Source of the DNA: G963674665 sp963674665
GTDB lineage: Bacteria > Desulfobacterota > Desulfovibrionia > Desulfovibrionales > Desulfovibrionaceae
Assembly (NCBI GenBank): GCA_963674665.2
Contig: CAXXPL010000001.1
Coordinates: forward strand, 558,001 to 622,000
Length of the DNA: 64,000 nt
Direction: 5' to 3'
Notes under the pieces: generated by a model
Database searches by the model: none
The model's input: only the letters and a program-made list of their open reading frames with translations
What the model was told of the DNA's origin: nothing
Shown: positions 7,769 through 16,054 of the stretch, piece by piece
Layout: each line of letters begins with the position of its first letter
How positions within the stretch are numbered: position 1 is the stretch's first letter
Program-made: the position numbers and the translations under genes

Positions 7769-9403
7769 ATGCCTGGAAGCTCGAATACAAATCACGACCT
7801 GTCGCACATCACCATGCCCAACGGCATGGTCTTTGACACGTCCAAGCGCCTGGAGGAGACCCTGCAGAGCATTTTGGACGTTCTCGTGGTGCGTGGAGGG
7901 CGCCCCTACTTCAAACAGGCCTTTGTCCTGCTTGTGGACTCGGATTCCGATAAAAGCGTCGTGGCGGCTGCCCAGGGCATGCCCCAGGGGTTCAGGGATG
8001 CGGCCGGCCTTCGGCCCGAAGAGCTGGACCGCTACGACCTGGGCGTCACCAGTAGGGTGCTGCGCTCCGGGCTTTCGTGTCATGAAACGGACGCCAGCCG
8101 CCTCCATGAGGGGATCATGTTTTTCGGCGTGCCCATCATGATGCGGGGCGGGGTCACCGGCGTTCTCACCGCGGGGCGGGAGGGCGGACGCCCCGGCGAA
8201 ATAGCCTCGGACCTGCGCTTCCTCGGAGGCATGGCCAGGGTGCTGGGCTTGTGCGTCACCTGCGACGCCAGGTGTCGCCAGTGTGAACACAGCGAGGCCG
8301 AGCTGCAGCATGAGCTCTCCCGGTTGAGGAGCAGGCTGGCTGCCCGCGCCGACGAGCACGAGGAACGGCAGACCCTGAACCAGATTCAAGGGCAGAGCCC
8401 GGTGATGCGGGAGATCCGGCGTCAGGTGGAGAAGGTCGCCCCCACAAAGGCGGCGGTGCTGCTGCAAGGGGAGCCCGGTACAGGCAAGACCCTTGTCGCC
8501 GAGATCATCCACGCCCTCTCCGGACGCAGCGGGCACCCCTTTGTCAAAGTGGACTGCACCTCCATTCCCCATGACCTTCTTGAAGTGGAACTTTTCGGCC
8601 GCGATGGCTCCCAGGATGTGGAGCTGGACGGCGAGCCCCTCATCGGGGCCAGGCAGGGGCGGCTGGAAGAGGCCCACAAGGGCACGCTCTTTCTGTATGA
8701 AGCCAGCCTGCTCCCACTTCCGGTGCAGGCCAAACTGCTGCAGGTGCTGCAGGACAAGGTTGTCAAACGTTTGGGCGACAACCCGGCCGCGCGCTCCCAT
8801 CCCGCGGACGTGCGCATCGTCACCGCCAGCAGCACGGATTTGGCCGCTCTGGCCCGACAAGAGGAGTTCCGCCCCGACCTGTTCTACCGCCTCAACGTCT
8901 TTCTCATCCAAACGCCCCCCTTGCGGGAGCGTCACGAGGACATTCCCCGTCTCCTCAATCATTTTCTGCTGAACATCCGTGAATCCTGCCGCCGCAACCT
9001 GGCGTTCACGCCCGGTGCCCTGAAGATGCTCACCAGCTACCACTGGCCCGGCAATGTGCGCGAGATGGAGGAACTGTTGGAGCAACTGGCCGTGATGGCC
9101 GAAACCAGCGCCATCGAGACCGGCATGTTGCTGCCCCTGCTGGCCCGTGATCCGGACAGCGCGGTGGAACTCCCTCCTGAGGAGGGCGAGAGCCGTGTCG
9201 TGGGAAGGGGGCACACTCTGCAGGACATGGAGCGGAACGAGGTGGTCGCGGCGTTGCGGCGCAACGACTGGGTGCAGCACAAAGGCGCCAAGGACCTGGG
9301 CATCACCCAGCGCCAGATGGGCTACCGCGTCCGCAAGTACAAGCTCGAGGGCGTCATCGCCGAAGAGCGCGCCAAGCTTCGCTCACGCAAGAACAAGAGC
9401 TAG
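7769..9403 (+). CDS. NifA-like GAF-AAA-HTH regulator with degenerate ATPase and GAFTGA motifs
   Basis: 544 residues. A GAF-like sensor domain (about 20-160), a four-cysteine cluster (C162, C165, C169, C172), a coiled coil (about 173-205), an AAA+ domain (about 207-440) and a NifA-type C-terminal helix-turn-helix (about 505-540, ITQRQMGYRVRKYKLEGV). Walker A is intact (GEPGTGKT, 234-241), but Walker B reads GTLFLYE with Tyr in place of Asp310. The sigma-54-contacting GAFTGA loop is replaced by GEPLIGA near 288-294. The family normally activates sigma-54 holoenzyme; this one may bind DNA and ligand without acting as a classical activator. A GG-N10-GC element at 7743-7756 would give a nearly leaderless message. 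Confidence 0.8.
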   Translation: MPGSSNTNHDLSHITMPNGMVFDTSKRLEETLQSILDVLVVRGGRPYFKQAFVLLVDSDSDKSVVAAAQGMPQGFRDAAGLRPEELDRYDLGVTSRVLRSGLSCHETDASRLHEGIMFFGVPIMMRGGVTGVLTAGREGGRPGEIASDLRFLGGMARVLGLCVTCDARCRQCEHSEAELQHELSRLRSRLAARADEHEERQTLNQIQGQSPVMREIRRQVEKVAPTKAAVLLQGEPGTGKTLVAEIIHALSGRSGHPFVKVDCTSIPHDLLEVELFGRDGSQDVELDGEPLIGARQGRLEEAHKGTLFLYEASLLPLPVQAKLLQVLQDKVVKRLGDNPAARSHPADVRIVTASSTDLAALARQEEFRPDLFYRLNVFLIQTPPLRERHEDIPRLLNHFLLNIRESCRRNLAFTPGALKMLTSYHWPGNVREMEELLEQLAVMAETSAIETGMLLPLLARDPDSAVELPPEEGESRVVGRGHTLQDMERNEVVAALRRNDWVQHKGAKDLGITQRQMGYRVRKYKLEGVIAEERAKLRSRKNKS

Positions 9404-9676
9404 CGGGCGGAATGGGTCATTCCGGGGATGACCTTTTGGGAGCACTCCCCCCGGCCCCCCCTTTTCCCATGATTTCCAGCACGGTTGGGCAGCGGATTGC
9501 CGCTGTCCCGACACTCCGGGCATTCCAAGGCCGGCGTGTTGCCCTTTTTCGCGGAAAAACCAAAAGGATGGATATTGTAACCTGAATATAACACAACTCA
9601 TTTTCCCCTGGGCTAGGCTTGGTGCGAGAAAAGAGCGCATACCCGGCTGTCCACCTACTCTTCGCGCGGGGGTACA

Positions 9677-10912
9677 ATGAGTTTCTTTGATGTTTTTTTC
9701 TATTTGTCGATTTTCGGGGGATTTCTGATGGCCTTCTCCCTGGGGGCCAACGACGCCGCCAATTCCATGGCCTCGGCTGTGGGCGCCAAAGCCATCACCA
9801 TCAGGCAGGCCGTTTTCATAGCGGGCATAATGAACTTCAGCGGCGCCGTGTTTCTTGGAGCGCATGTCACCGCCACCATATCCAAGGGAATCGTCGACCC
9901 GCTGGTGTTCACCGACCCCAAGATCCTGACCCTGGGCATGTTCGCCACACTGCTCACGGCCGGGACATGGGTTCTGCTGTCCACCGTCACCGGGTTCCCT
10001 GTGTCCAGCACCCACGCCATCGTGGGCGGGCTCATGGGGTTCGGCGTGGTGGCCGGTGGAGTCGACTCGGTGCAATGGGGGAAGCTCTTCGAGATATTTC
10101 TGTCCTGGATCGTCAGCCCTGCTCTGGGGGGTCTTGTTGCCTGGTTCATATACTTCATGATCAAAAAGACCATGCTGGACCGCAAGGATCTGTTCACCGC
10201 GGCCAAGCGATGTTGCCCCTGGTGGATGGGTATGACGGGGGGCATAATCATGCTGGCCCTTATCTTCGAGACCGAGATCGGGAATTCCATCGAGGACAAC
10301 TGGTTCTTGGTGGCCCTGTCCACATTGTTCTGCGTCCTGTTCATGATGGAGATGGGCAAGAACCTGGTGAACGAGTTTCTGGAAACCCTGGACAAGCACG
10401 CCAACGCGGTGGAACGGGTCTTCAAGCGGCTGCAGATAGTGACCTCCGCCTATGTTTCCCTTTCCCACGGCGCCAATGACGTTGCCAACGCCTTTGGCCC
10501 CGTGACGGCCATCTATTTGATCGCCAAACACAACCACCTTCCGGCCGAGGGGCAGGTGCCCATGTTGATGCTCGTCATTGGCGGCATCGGTATTGCCGTG
10601 GGGATTTCCGTGCTCGGAAAGCGTGTCATCAAGACCGTTGGCGAGGGTATTACCAAGCTGAACAACACCCGGGGTTTTTCAGTGGATTTCTCCATAGCCT
10701 CCACCGTGCTTCTTGCCTCCCGCATGGGCCTTCCTATATCTTCCACCACAGTGGCTGTCGGCGCGGTAACCGGCGTTGGTCTGGCCCAGGGCAGGAAGAA
10801 CGTGCGGTTGGGCATGCTTGGCAAAATCGTCATGATGTGGATCTTGACCGTGCCCGTGGCCGGTGTCACCTCCTGCGTCTTTTATTTGATACTCAGGGCG
10901 TTGTTCATTTGA
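9677..10912 (+). CDS. pit: Inorganic phosphate transporter, PiT/Pho4 family
   Basis: 411 residues with about ten membrane segments. The two inverted-repeat signatures of the family are present: SLGANDAANSMASAVGAK near the N-terminus and SHGANDVANAFGPVTAIY in the middle, with SSTHAIVGG and PISSTTVAVGAV as their partner motifs. PiT proteins import metal-phosphate by H+ or Na+ symport at low affinity. Unlike many pit loci no PhoU-like DUF47 gene accompanies it; a small hypothetical gene follows 58 bases later. Confidence 0.93.
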   Translation: MSFFDVFFYLSIFGGFLMAFSLGANDAANSMASAVGAKAITIRQAVFIAGIMNFSGAVFLGAHVTATISKGIVDPLVFTDPKILTLGMFATLLTAGTWVLLSTVTGFPVSSTHAIVGGLMGFGVVAGGVDSVQWGKLFEIFLSWIVSPALGGLVAWFIYFMIKKTMLDRKDLFTAAKRCCPWWMGMTGGIIMLALIFETEIGNSIEDNWFLVALSTLFCVLFMMEMGKNLVNEFLETLDKHANAVERVFKRLQIVTSAYVSLSHGANDVANAFGPVTAIYLIAKHNHLPAEGQVPMLMLVIGGIGIAVGISVLGKRVIKTVGEGITKLNNTRGFSVDFSIASTVLLASRMGLPISSTTVAVGAVTGVGLAQGRKNVRLGMLGKIVMMWILTVPVAGVTSCVFYLILRALFI

Positions 10913-10970
10913 ACAGAGGATATACCGTTGGTAGGCGTCACCCGGCCGTAAGATCGAACTGGAGGATGAA

Positions 10971-11246
10971 ATGAACAAAAAGGTGGATGACAACGAGTCA
11001 TACAAGCCCATAAGCTGTTTCATCAGCGAAAGAGCCTTCAGCTTCCTCAACGAGCTGAGCAAAAAGCTCGGCTGGAATCAGCACGAGATAGTTTCCAAGG
11101 CCATAGAAATACTTTGGGAAAGCGCTGAAGAAGAGACACCGGAGCCGGGAAATCCTCTGGCGTCCCAGCTCAATGCCAACGAGCAGCTGATGAGGAAGGT
11201 CGAAGAGCTCGAACAAAGGATCGCTGACCTGGAAGCACGAAAATAA
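10971..11246 (+). CDS. Small protein, possible ribbon-helix-helix fold with C-terminal coiled coil
   Basis: 91 residues, strong ribosome site (GGAGGATGAA). Residues 15-50 (ISCFISERAFSFLNELSKKL then GWNQHEIVSKAIEIL) have the strand-helix-helix spacing of ribbon-helix-helix regulators. Residues 65-91 form a heptad-like coiled coil (LNANEQLMRKVEELEQRIAD). No specific family was recognised. It follows the phosphate transporter in the same direction with a 58-base gap and might be co-transcribed. A DNA-binding or oligomeric adaptor role is only an inference. Confidence 0.55.
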   Translation: MNKKVDDNESYKPISCFISERAFSFLNELSKKLGWNQHEIVSKAIEILWESAEEETPEPGNPLASQLNANEQLMRKVEELEQRIADLEARK

Positions 11247-11370
11247 CTCCTCCTTTGGCATGCTCCCACCAGCGGAGAACCTTCCGGAATAATCGGTGCC
11301 CTCGCTTCATGAGAGCGGCACCACTTACTCGATAACCACAAAAGGCCGCATCCCTGGGCAGGACTCTGTG

Positions 11371-12543
11371 CTAGGCCTGCCGCAGCAGCCTCGGCAGCAG
11401 GGGCCCCCGGGTCCTTGGTCTGCCCACCAGCTGCGGCAGCCAGGTGTGCAGCAAATGGATCACCGGCACGCACAGCAGCAGGCTGAGCAGAGTGAACGCA
11501 GCCGTGCCCCCGGTGATGGCCAGCGCGCTGTTCGGAGCTATTTCCAGCAGCCACTTCATGAACGGTACGTTCAGGAAGTGGTAGAACACGCCATTGAGGA
11601 TGAGCAGGATGAACACGTTGCGCCCCAGATAGGAGAGCAGACGGTTCTCCCGCGAGGCGTGGGCCAGGAGCAGCAGCATGAAGCAGCCGGCAATAGCGGT
11701 GAAGGGGAAGAGCAGGACATTGCCGTGGGAGGAGAGCAGGATGACCACAGCGTCGAACATGCGGAAGGGGCCGGTGTTCAGGTCGTAGGTGAGGTATACC
11801 GCCAGCAGGCAGAGCAACCCGCCCCCGAATATCGTCCAGGTCCTGCCGGTGAATTCGCGGTCCCTGCCGGTGATGCGGGTGAAGACGCCGTTCCGGCGCA
11901 GCAGGATCCCCGTGAGATAGAACGCGTACATTACCGGGGCCTCGTTGGCGAACCAGAGAGTGTAGTTGAACAGTTGCTGGAACTGAACGAACTGGTAGGT
12001 CTGATTCAGATAATACCCCCCGAAGTAGCAGCAGAGCGCCGCGATGACGATCCTGGTGTCCGTGGTGAGGAAACGCCCCACAAGATAGTGCAGCACCTCC
12101 ACCGACACCAGGGCGGTCACGAACCACAGGGGGATGTCGAACAGCGGGAGGCCCTGCAGGGTTTTCACGGCCGCCACCATGAGCATTGTGGGGTTGGTGG
12201 GGTCAGTGGCAACGTAGCTGGCCTTGAACAGCAGGTGCAGGACCACGAAGACGACGCTGAAAACGAGATAGGGGAACAGCCGGGTGAAAAAGAGGCGCCT
12301 GAGAAAAGCTCCTGGCCGCATCTCCAGGATCTCGGGCTTGGCCACATACCCCGCCACAAGGAAAAAGAAGGGCATGTGGAAGGAGTAGATGAACTTGTAC
12401 TGATACATCCCCACGGCGTTCTTCATGTTCATGGCCTGCTCTATGATGTGGCCGTAGTAGACCAGAGCCATGCCGTAGAACCGCGCGATGTCCAGAGTGG
12501 GGACGCGTCTGCCCTTGGAAATGAGATCTGGAGTGCTATTCAT
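11371..12543 (-). CDS. Membrane acyltransferase, acyltransferase-3 family
   Basis: 390 residues with about ten hydrophobic segments. The N-terminal motif LDIARFYGMALVYYGHIIEQ carries the Asp-Ile-x-Arg and His typical of acyltransferase-3 (OafA/NodX/WecH-like) proteins, followed by SFHMPFFFLVAGY. These integral-membrane enzymes transfer acetyl or other acyl groups to sugars of lipopolysaccharide, exopolysaccharide or peptidoglycan. It is monocistronic and faces away from its neighbours, so the substrate cannot be inferred. The frame is open and intact. Confidence 0.8.
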   Translation of the reverse strand: MNSTPDLISKGRRVPTLDIARFYGMALVYYGHIIEQAMNMKNAVGMYQYKFIYSFHMPFFFLVAGYVAKPEILEMRPGAFLRRLFFTRLFPYLVFSVVFVVLHLLFKASYVATDPTNPTMLMVAAVKTLQGLPLFDIPLWFVTALVSVEVLHYLVGRFLTTDTRIVIAALCCYFGGYYLNQTYQFVQFQQLFNYTLWFANEAPVMYAFYLTGILLRRNGVFTRITGRDREFTGRTWTIFGGGLLCLLAVYLTYDLNTGPFRMFDAVVILLSSHGNVLLFPFTAIAGCFMLLLLAHASRENRLLSYLGRNVFILLILNGVFYHFLNVPFMKWLLEIAPNSALAITGGTAAFTLLSLLLCVPVIHLLHTWLPQLVGRPRTRGPLLPRLLRQA

Positions 12544-12961
12544 AGGCCCTAACTTATAGGTTTGTACAGACCTGTCAAGAACTTACTGAACTTAAAGGAT
12601 AAATTTTCGTTTTACATGAAAGTGAAAGTTGTCCTGCAGCCTCGGATGCGGGTGACATCGAGGTGTGACGGAACTGTTCGGGCATAGTGTTCATCCGTCA
12701 TGGCGGGCATGACAATGGACCAAGGTTTTTCGCTCGGTAACCGGCGGACCGCTCGATGGGGAATATGGTGCGTTTTCGCTGCAGCACAATGTGAAAATGC
12801 TGGAAGTGGCATGGAGCAGCTGATAAAGTCAGCCCAGAATTGTATATGCACGCTTTGGAAAGGGGAGTGCAAGGCGGTGAACCTGTTGCAAACGAGGTTC
12901 CCTCTGGCGCAACGCCTTTCCCAATGCAGCAAATGACAACATGCCTCATGGAGGTGCCGCC
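12544..12961. other. Intergenic region, 418 bases
   Basis: Lies between the start regions of the divergent acyltransferase and isochorismatase-like genes, so it should hold promoters for both. No convincing sigma-54 element, operator or RNA gene was found. Short frames here have no supporting motifs. The 60 bases next to the acyltransferase start are AT-rich. Confidence 0.5.
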
Positions 12962-13603
12962 ATGTGTAGAGTTTTCGCTTTCGTATTGCTCGTCGTGCCG
13001 CTTCTTGCCGGTGGGGTGATATCCTCGGCCAGCGCCGGGGAGGCCATCGACATGATGTGGGAGAGCGTCACGCCACCGCCCAAACCCGAGCTCAAGGCCG
13101 TGACCCTGGACCCGGCGCGGACCGCGCTGCTGATTTTGGACATCGAGGAGCTCACCTGCAACGCCGAGCGCCGCCCCCGCTGTCTGGATACCGTTCCGCG
13201 CATCGCGGAACTGGCCGCCGCCGCGCGCAAGGCCGGGGCGCCCGTTGTCTACAGCCTCACCGGAAGGGGTACGCCCGAAACCATCCTGCCCCCTGTGGCC
13301 ATGCAGCCCGGGGAGCTGGTGGTGCAGTCCAGCGTGGACAAGTTCTGGCGAACGGACCTGGAAAAGATTCTCGCCGACAAGAACGTGAACACGGTGGTCG
13401 TCACGGGCACCGCGGCCCACGGCGCGGTGATGCACACCGCCACCGCCGCCGGGTTCAGGGGCATGCACGTGATCCTGCCCGTGGACTGCCTCTCGGCCGC
13501 GGACCCCTATATCGAGCAGGCCTCGGTGCATCTCCTGCTCACAGGGCCGGGTACGCGCAAACGCATCACCCTGACCAGGAGCGACATGATCGGTTTCAAA
13601 TGA
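12962..13603 (+). CDS. Exported isochorismatase-like protein lacking the catalytic cysteine
   Basis: 213 residues from the ATG at 12962, chosen because GGAGG lies 7 bases upstream and a clean signal peptide follows (MCRVFAFVLLVVPLLAGGVI, cleavage near SASAGE). The core is the cysteine-hydrolase fold: LLILDIEE with D60, SSVDKFWRTDLEK with K127, and VVVTGTAAHGAVMHTA where the nucleophilic Cys would be. At that place it has Ala155, so the classic Asp-Lys-Cys triad is broken. Most family members are cytoplasmic amidases or nicotinamidase-like enzymes; an exported member without the nucleophile may bind rather than hydrolyse. A hairpin follows at 13647-13680. Confidence 0.75.
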   Translation: MCRVFAFVLLVVPLLAGGVISSASAGEAIDMMWESVTPPPKPELKAVTLDPARTALLILDIEELTCNAERRPRCLDTVPRIAELAAAARKAGAPVVYSLTGRGTPETILPPVAMQPGELVVQSSVDKFWRTDLEKILADKNVNTVVVTGTAAHGAVMHTATAAGFRGMHVILPVDCLSAADPYIEQASVHLLLTGPGTRKRITLTRSDMIGFK

Positions 13604-13646
13604 GCCAAAAAGTGCTGGGTAAATAACTTTGTGAAATGCGTTGCCA

Positions 13647-13680
13647 GGGGGAAATCTTCCTATGGAGAGGTTCTCCTCCC
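13647..13680 (+). terminator. Imperfect hairpin, possible terminator
   Basis: GGGGGAAATCTTCC and GGTTCTCCTCCC form an imperfect stem of the same general type as other G-rich hairpins in this window (52627, 58403 and 60787). It follows the isochorismatase-like gene; the next 20 bases include CCCCTTTTC. Confidence 0.4.
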
Positions 13681-13838
13681 GGACCCCTTTTCAAAAAATT
13701 TGCAAATAAAATAATATATATCAAGGATTTCTAAAAAGATCCCCCAGGTGAAAACCTTTTCAATGAGGGTATCACCTGGAAATTCATCATCAGTGGCAGC
13801 TCTTTCCGGGCTTTGGCTTTTCCTGTATCTTGCGCCGC

Positions 13839-16049
13839 ATGCGAGAATACGACACTGACAGCATTGGCGGGGGCATCGAGCTCAAGGGCGAGATCGAGCA
13901 CATCACCTTCTCTGCAGAGGACACCGGCTTCACCGTTGCCCGGTTGCGTTACCAGGACGAGGACCGGCGCATGCGCATGGCCACCGTGGTGGGACACATG
14001 GTGGACCCCCTGCCGGGGCAGCAGGTGGTGCTCACCGGCAGTTGGCAGCAGAATCCCAGATACGGCATGCAGTTCCGGGCCACGAGCTGTCGTGCTGCCC
14101 TGCCCACCACCCTCACCGGCATCATGGCCTATCTCCAGTCCGGGCTGATCAAGGGCGTGGGCAAACAATACGCGGAGCGCATCGTGGAGCGTTTCGGCGA
14201 AGACACTCTGGAGATCCTTGACAACGAGCCGGAGAGGCTGCTTGAGGTCGACGGCATCGGAAAGAAGAGGCTCGGCCAGATCAAGGACAGCTGGCAGGAG
14301 CACCGCGACATCCGCGAGCTGATGATATTCCTTCAGGGACACGGGGTGAGCGCTGCCTACGCGGTGCGCATCTTCAAGTTCTACGGCCCGGCGGCCATCA
14401 ACGTGCTGCGGGATAACCCCTACCGCATGGCCATGGACATCCCGGGCGTGGGCTTCATCACCGCGGACAGCATTGCTCGGAAACTCGGCATCGAGCCTGA
14501 CAACCCCCTGCGCATCCAGGCCGGGGCCTATTTCGCCCTCAGGCAGGGCACGGACAAGGGCAGTGTGTTCCTCCCCCTGAGTGTGTTGGTGGAGAAGACC
14601 TGCGAGCTGCTCGGCTCTCACCAGTACGACGACGCGGAGGACGCGGTACGCCGCCTGGCCGAGGAAAAGCGCGTTGTCCTGGAGGAACTGACCCCGGATA
14701 TCGGCGAAGCCGTGTACCTTACCCCCTACCACTTTGCTGAATTGCGGGTGGCGGAGAAGCTGCTTCAGCTGGTGGCGGCGCCCAAGACCATGCGTCCCAT
14801 CGAGGCGGAGAAGGCCATCGTCTGGGTGCAGCGGCAACTGAAGATCGAACTGGCCTCGCGCCAGGCCGAGGCCATCCGCGCTGCCGCGGGCAGCAAGGTC
14901 CTCGTTGTCACAGGGGGCCCCGGAACCGGCAAGACCACGATCATCATCGCCATCCTGCGCATCTTTCAGGCCATCAAGGCCAAGGCGCTGCTGGCGGCGC
15001 CCACGGGGCGCGCCGCCAAACGCATGGCCGAGGCCACCTGGCACGAGGCCATGACCATCCACAGGCTGCTGGAGTACAGCCCCCAGATCGGCTCTTTCAA
15101 GCGCAACGAGGACAACCCCCTGGACTGCGCCCTGCTCATCGTGGACGAGGCCTCCATGATCGACGCGGTACTCATGCATCACCTGCTCAAGGCGGTGCCC
15201 CAGGGGGCCACCCTGATACTGGTGGGGGACGTGAACCAGCTTCCATCCGTGGGGCCGGGTAACGTGCTCGGCGACATCATCGCCTCGGAGTCCGTGAAGG
15301 TGGTGGTCCTGGATCAGATCTTCCGGCAGGCGCGGGAGAGCGCCATCGTCATGAACGCCCACGCCATCAACAGTGGGCAGATGCCATCCCTGCGCCACGA
15401 TCCGGACAATCCGGAGGATTTCTTCTACTTTCCCTGCGATGATCCGGACCAGACCGCCGAGTTGGTGGTGGACCTGGTGTGCCAGCGCATTCCCCAGCGT
15501 TTCGGCTATGATCCGCTGCGGGATATCCAGGTGCTCACCCCCATGCACAAGGGGCCCGCGGGAGCCCAGAATCTGAACGTGCTGCTTCAGGAGGCCCTGA
15601 ACCCCACAGGCAGAAAGATGCATCGTGCCGGTCGTGCTTTTCGGCTCAATGATAAAGTCATGCAGATCCGCAATAACTATGACAAGGATATATACAATGG
15701 CGATATCGGAAGCATCGTGAGTCTGAACCTCGACGATGGCAGTCTCGATATCAGTATTGACGGGCGAATTGTCAATCTGGAGCAGTCCGAGCTCGAGGAA
15801 CTTGTCCCGGCGTATGCCATTTCCATACATAAATCTCAAGGATCAGAGTACCCTGTAGTGGTTGTCCCCATGCTGACACAGCACTATGTACTCCTGCAAA
15901 GAAATCTGTTATATACGGCTGTAACTCGTGGTAAAAAGCTTGTGGTTCTTGTAGGATCATCACGAGCAATAGGTATAGCAGTGTCAAACAATACCACGCA
16001 AAAGCGATATACCTTTCTTGAGCATCGATTGGCAGGCTGGGGGGGCTGA
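13839..16049 (+). CDS. recD2: RecD2-type ATP-dependent DNA helicase
   Basis: 736 residues from the ATG at 13839 (a TTG at 13830 is also possible; neither has a clear ribosome site). The N-terminal helix-hairpin-helix part includes LLEVDGIGKKRLGQIKDSW and DIPGVGFITADSIARKLGI. Superfamily 1B motifs follow: Walker A GGPGTGKTT, PTGRAAKRMAEAT, LLIVDEASMID, VGDVNQLPSVGPG, and the C-terminal AISIHKSQGSEYPVVVVPML and YTAVTRGKKLVVLVG. RecD2 is a 5'-3' helicase that works without RecBC in repair. The last about 400 bases are visibly more AT-rich than the rest. The stop lies 5 bases before the next gene. Confidence 0.93.
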   Translation: MREYDTDSIGGGIELKGEIEHITFSAEDTGFTVARLRYQDEDRRMRMATVVGHMVDPLPGQQVVLTGSWQQNPRYGMQFRATSCRAALPTTLTGIMAYLQSGLIKGVGKQYAERIVERFGEDTLEILDNEPERLLEVDGIGKKRLGQIKDSWQEHRDIRELMIFLQGHGVSAAYAVRIFKFYGPAAINVLRDNPYRMAMDIPGVGFITADSIARKLGIEPDNPLRIQAGAYFALRQGTDKGSVFLPLSVLVEKTCELLGSHQYDDAEDAVRRLAEEKRVVLEELTPDIGEAVYLTPYHFAELRVAEKLLQLVAAPKTMRPIEAEKAIVWVQRQLKIELASRQAEAIRAAAGSKVLVVTGGPGTGKTTIIIAILRIFQAIKAKALLAAPTGRAAKRMAEATWHEAMTIHRLLEYSPQIGSFKRNEDNPLDCALLIVDEASMIDAVLMHHLLKAVPQGATLILVGDVNQLPSVGPGNVLGDIIASESVKVVVLDQIFRQARESAIVMNAHAINSGQMPSLRHDPDNPEDFFYFPCDDPDQTAELVVDLVCQRIPQRFGYDPLRDIQVLTPMHKGPAGAQNLNVLLQEALNPTGRKMHRAGRAFRLNDKVMQIRNNYDKDIYNGDIGSIVSLNLDDGSLDISIDGRIVNLEQSELEELVPAYAISIHKSQGSEYPVVVVPMLTQHYVLLQRNLLYTAVTRGKKLVVLVGSSRAIGIAVSNNTTQKRYTFLEHRLAGWGG

Positions 16050-16054
16050 TTGAC

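Noticed and set aside
9486..9500. Sigma-54-like element before the phosphate transporter
   Set aside because: GG-N10-GC spacing is present but the -24 flank is poor, it overlaps a small palindrome, and it lies about 180 bases from the start codon.
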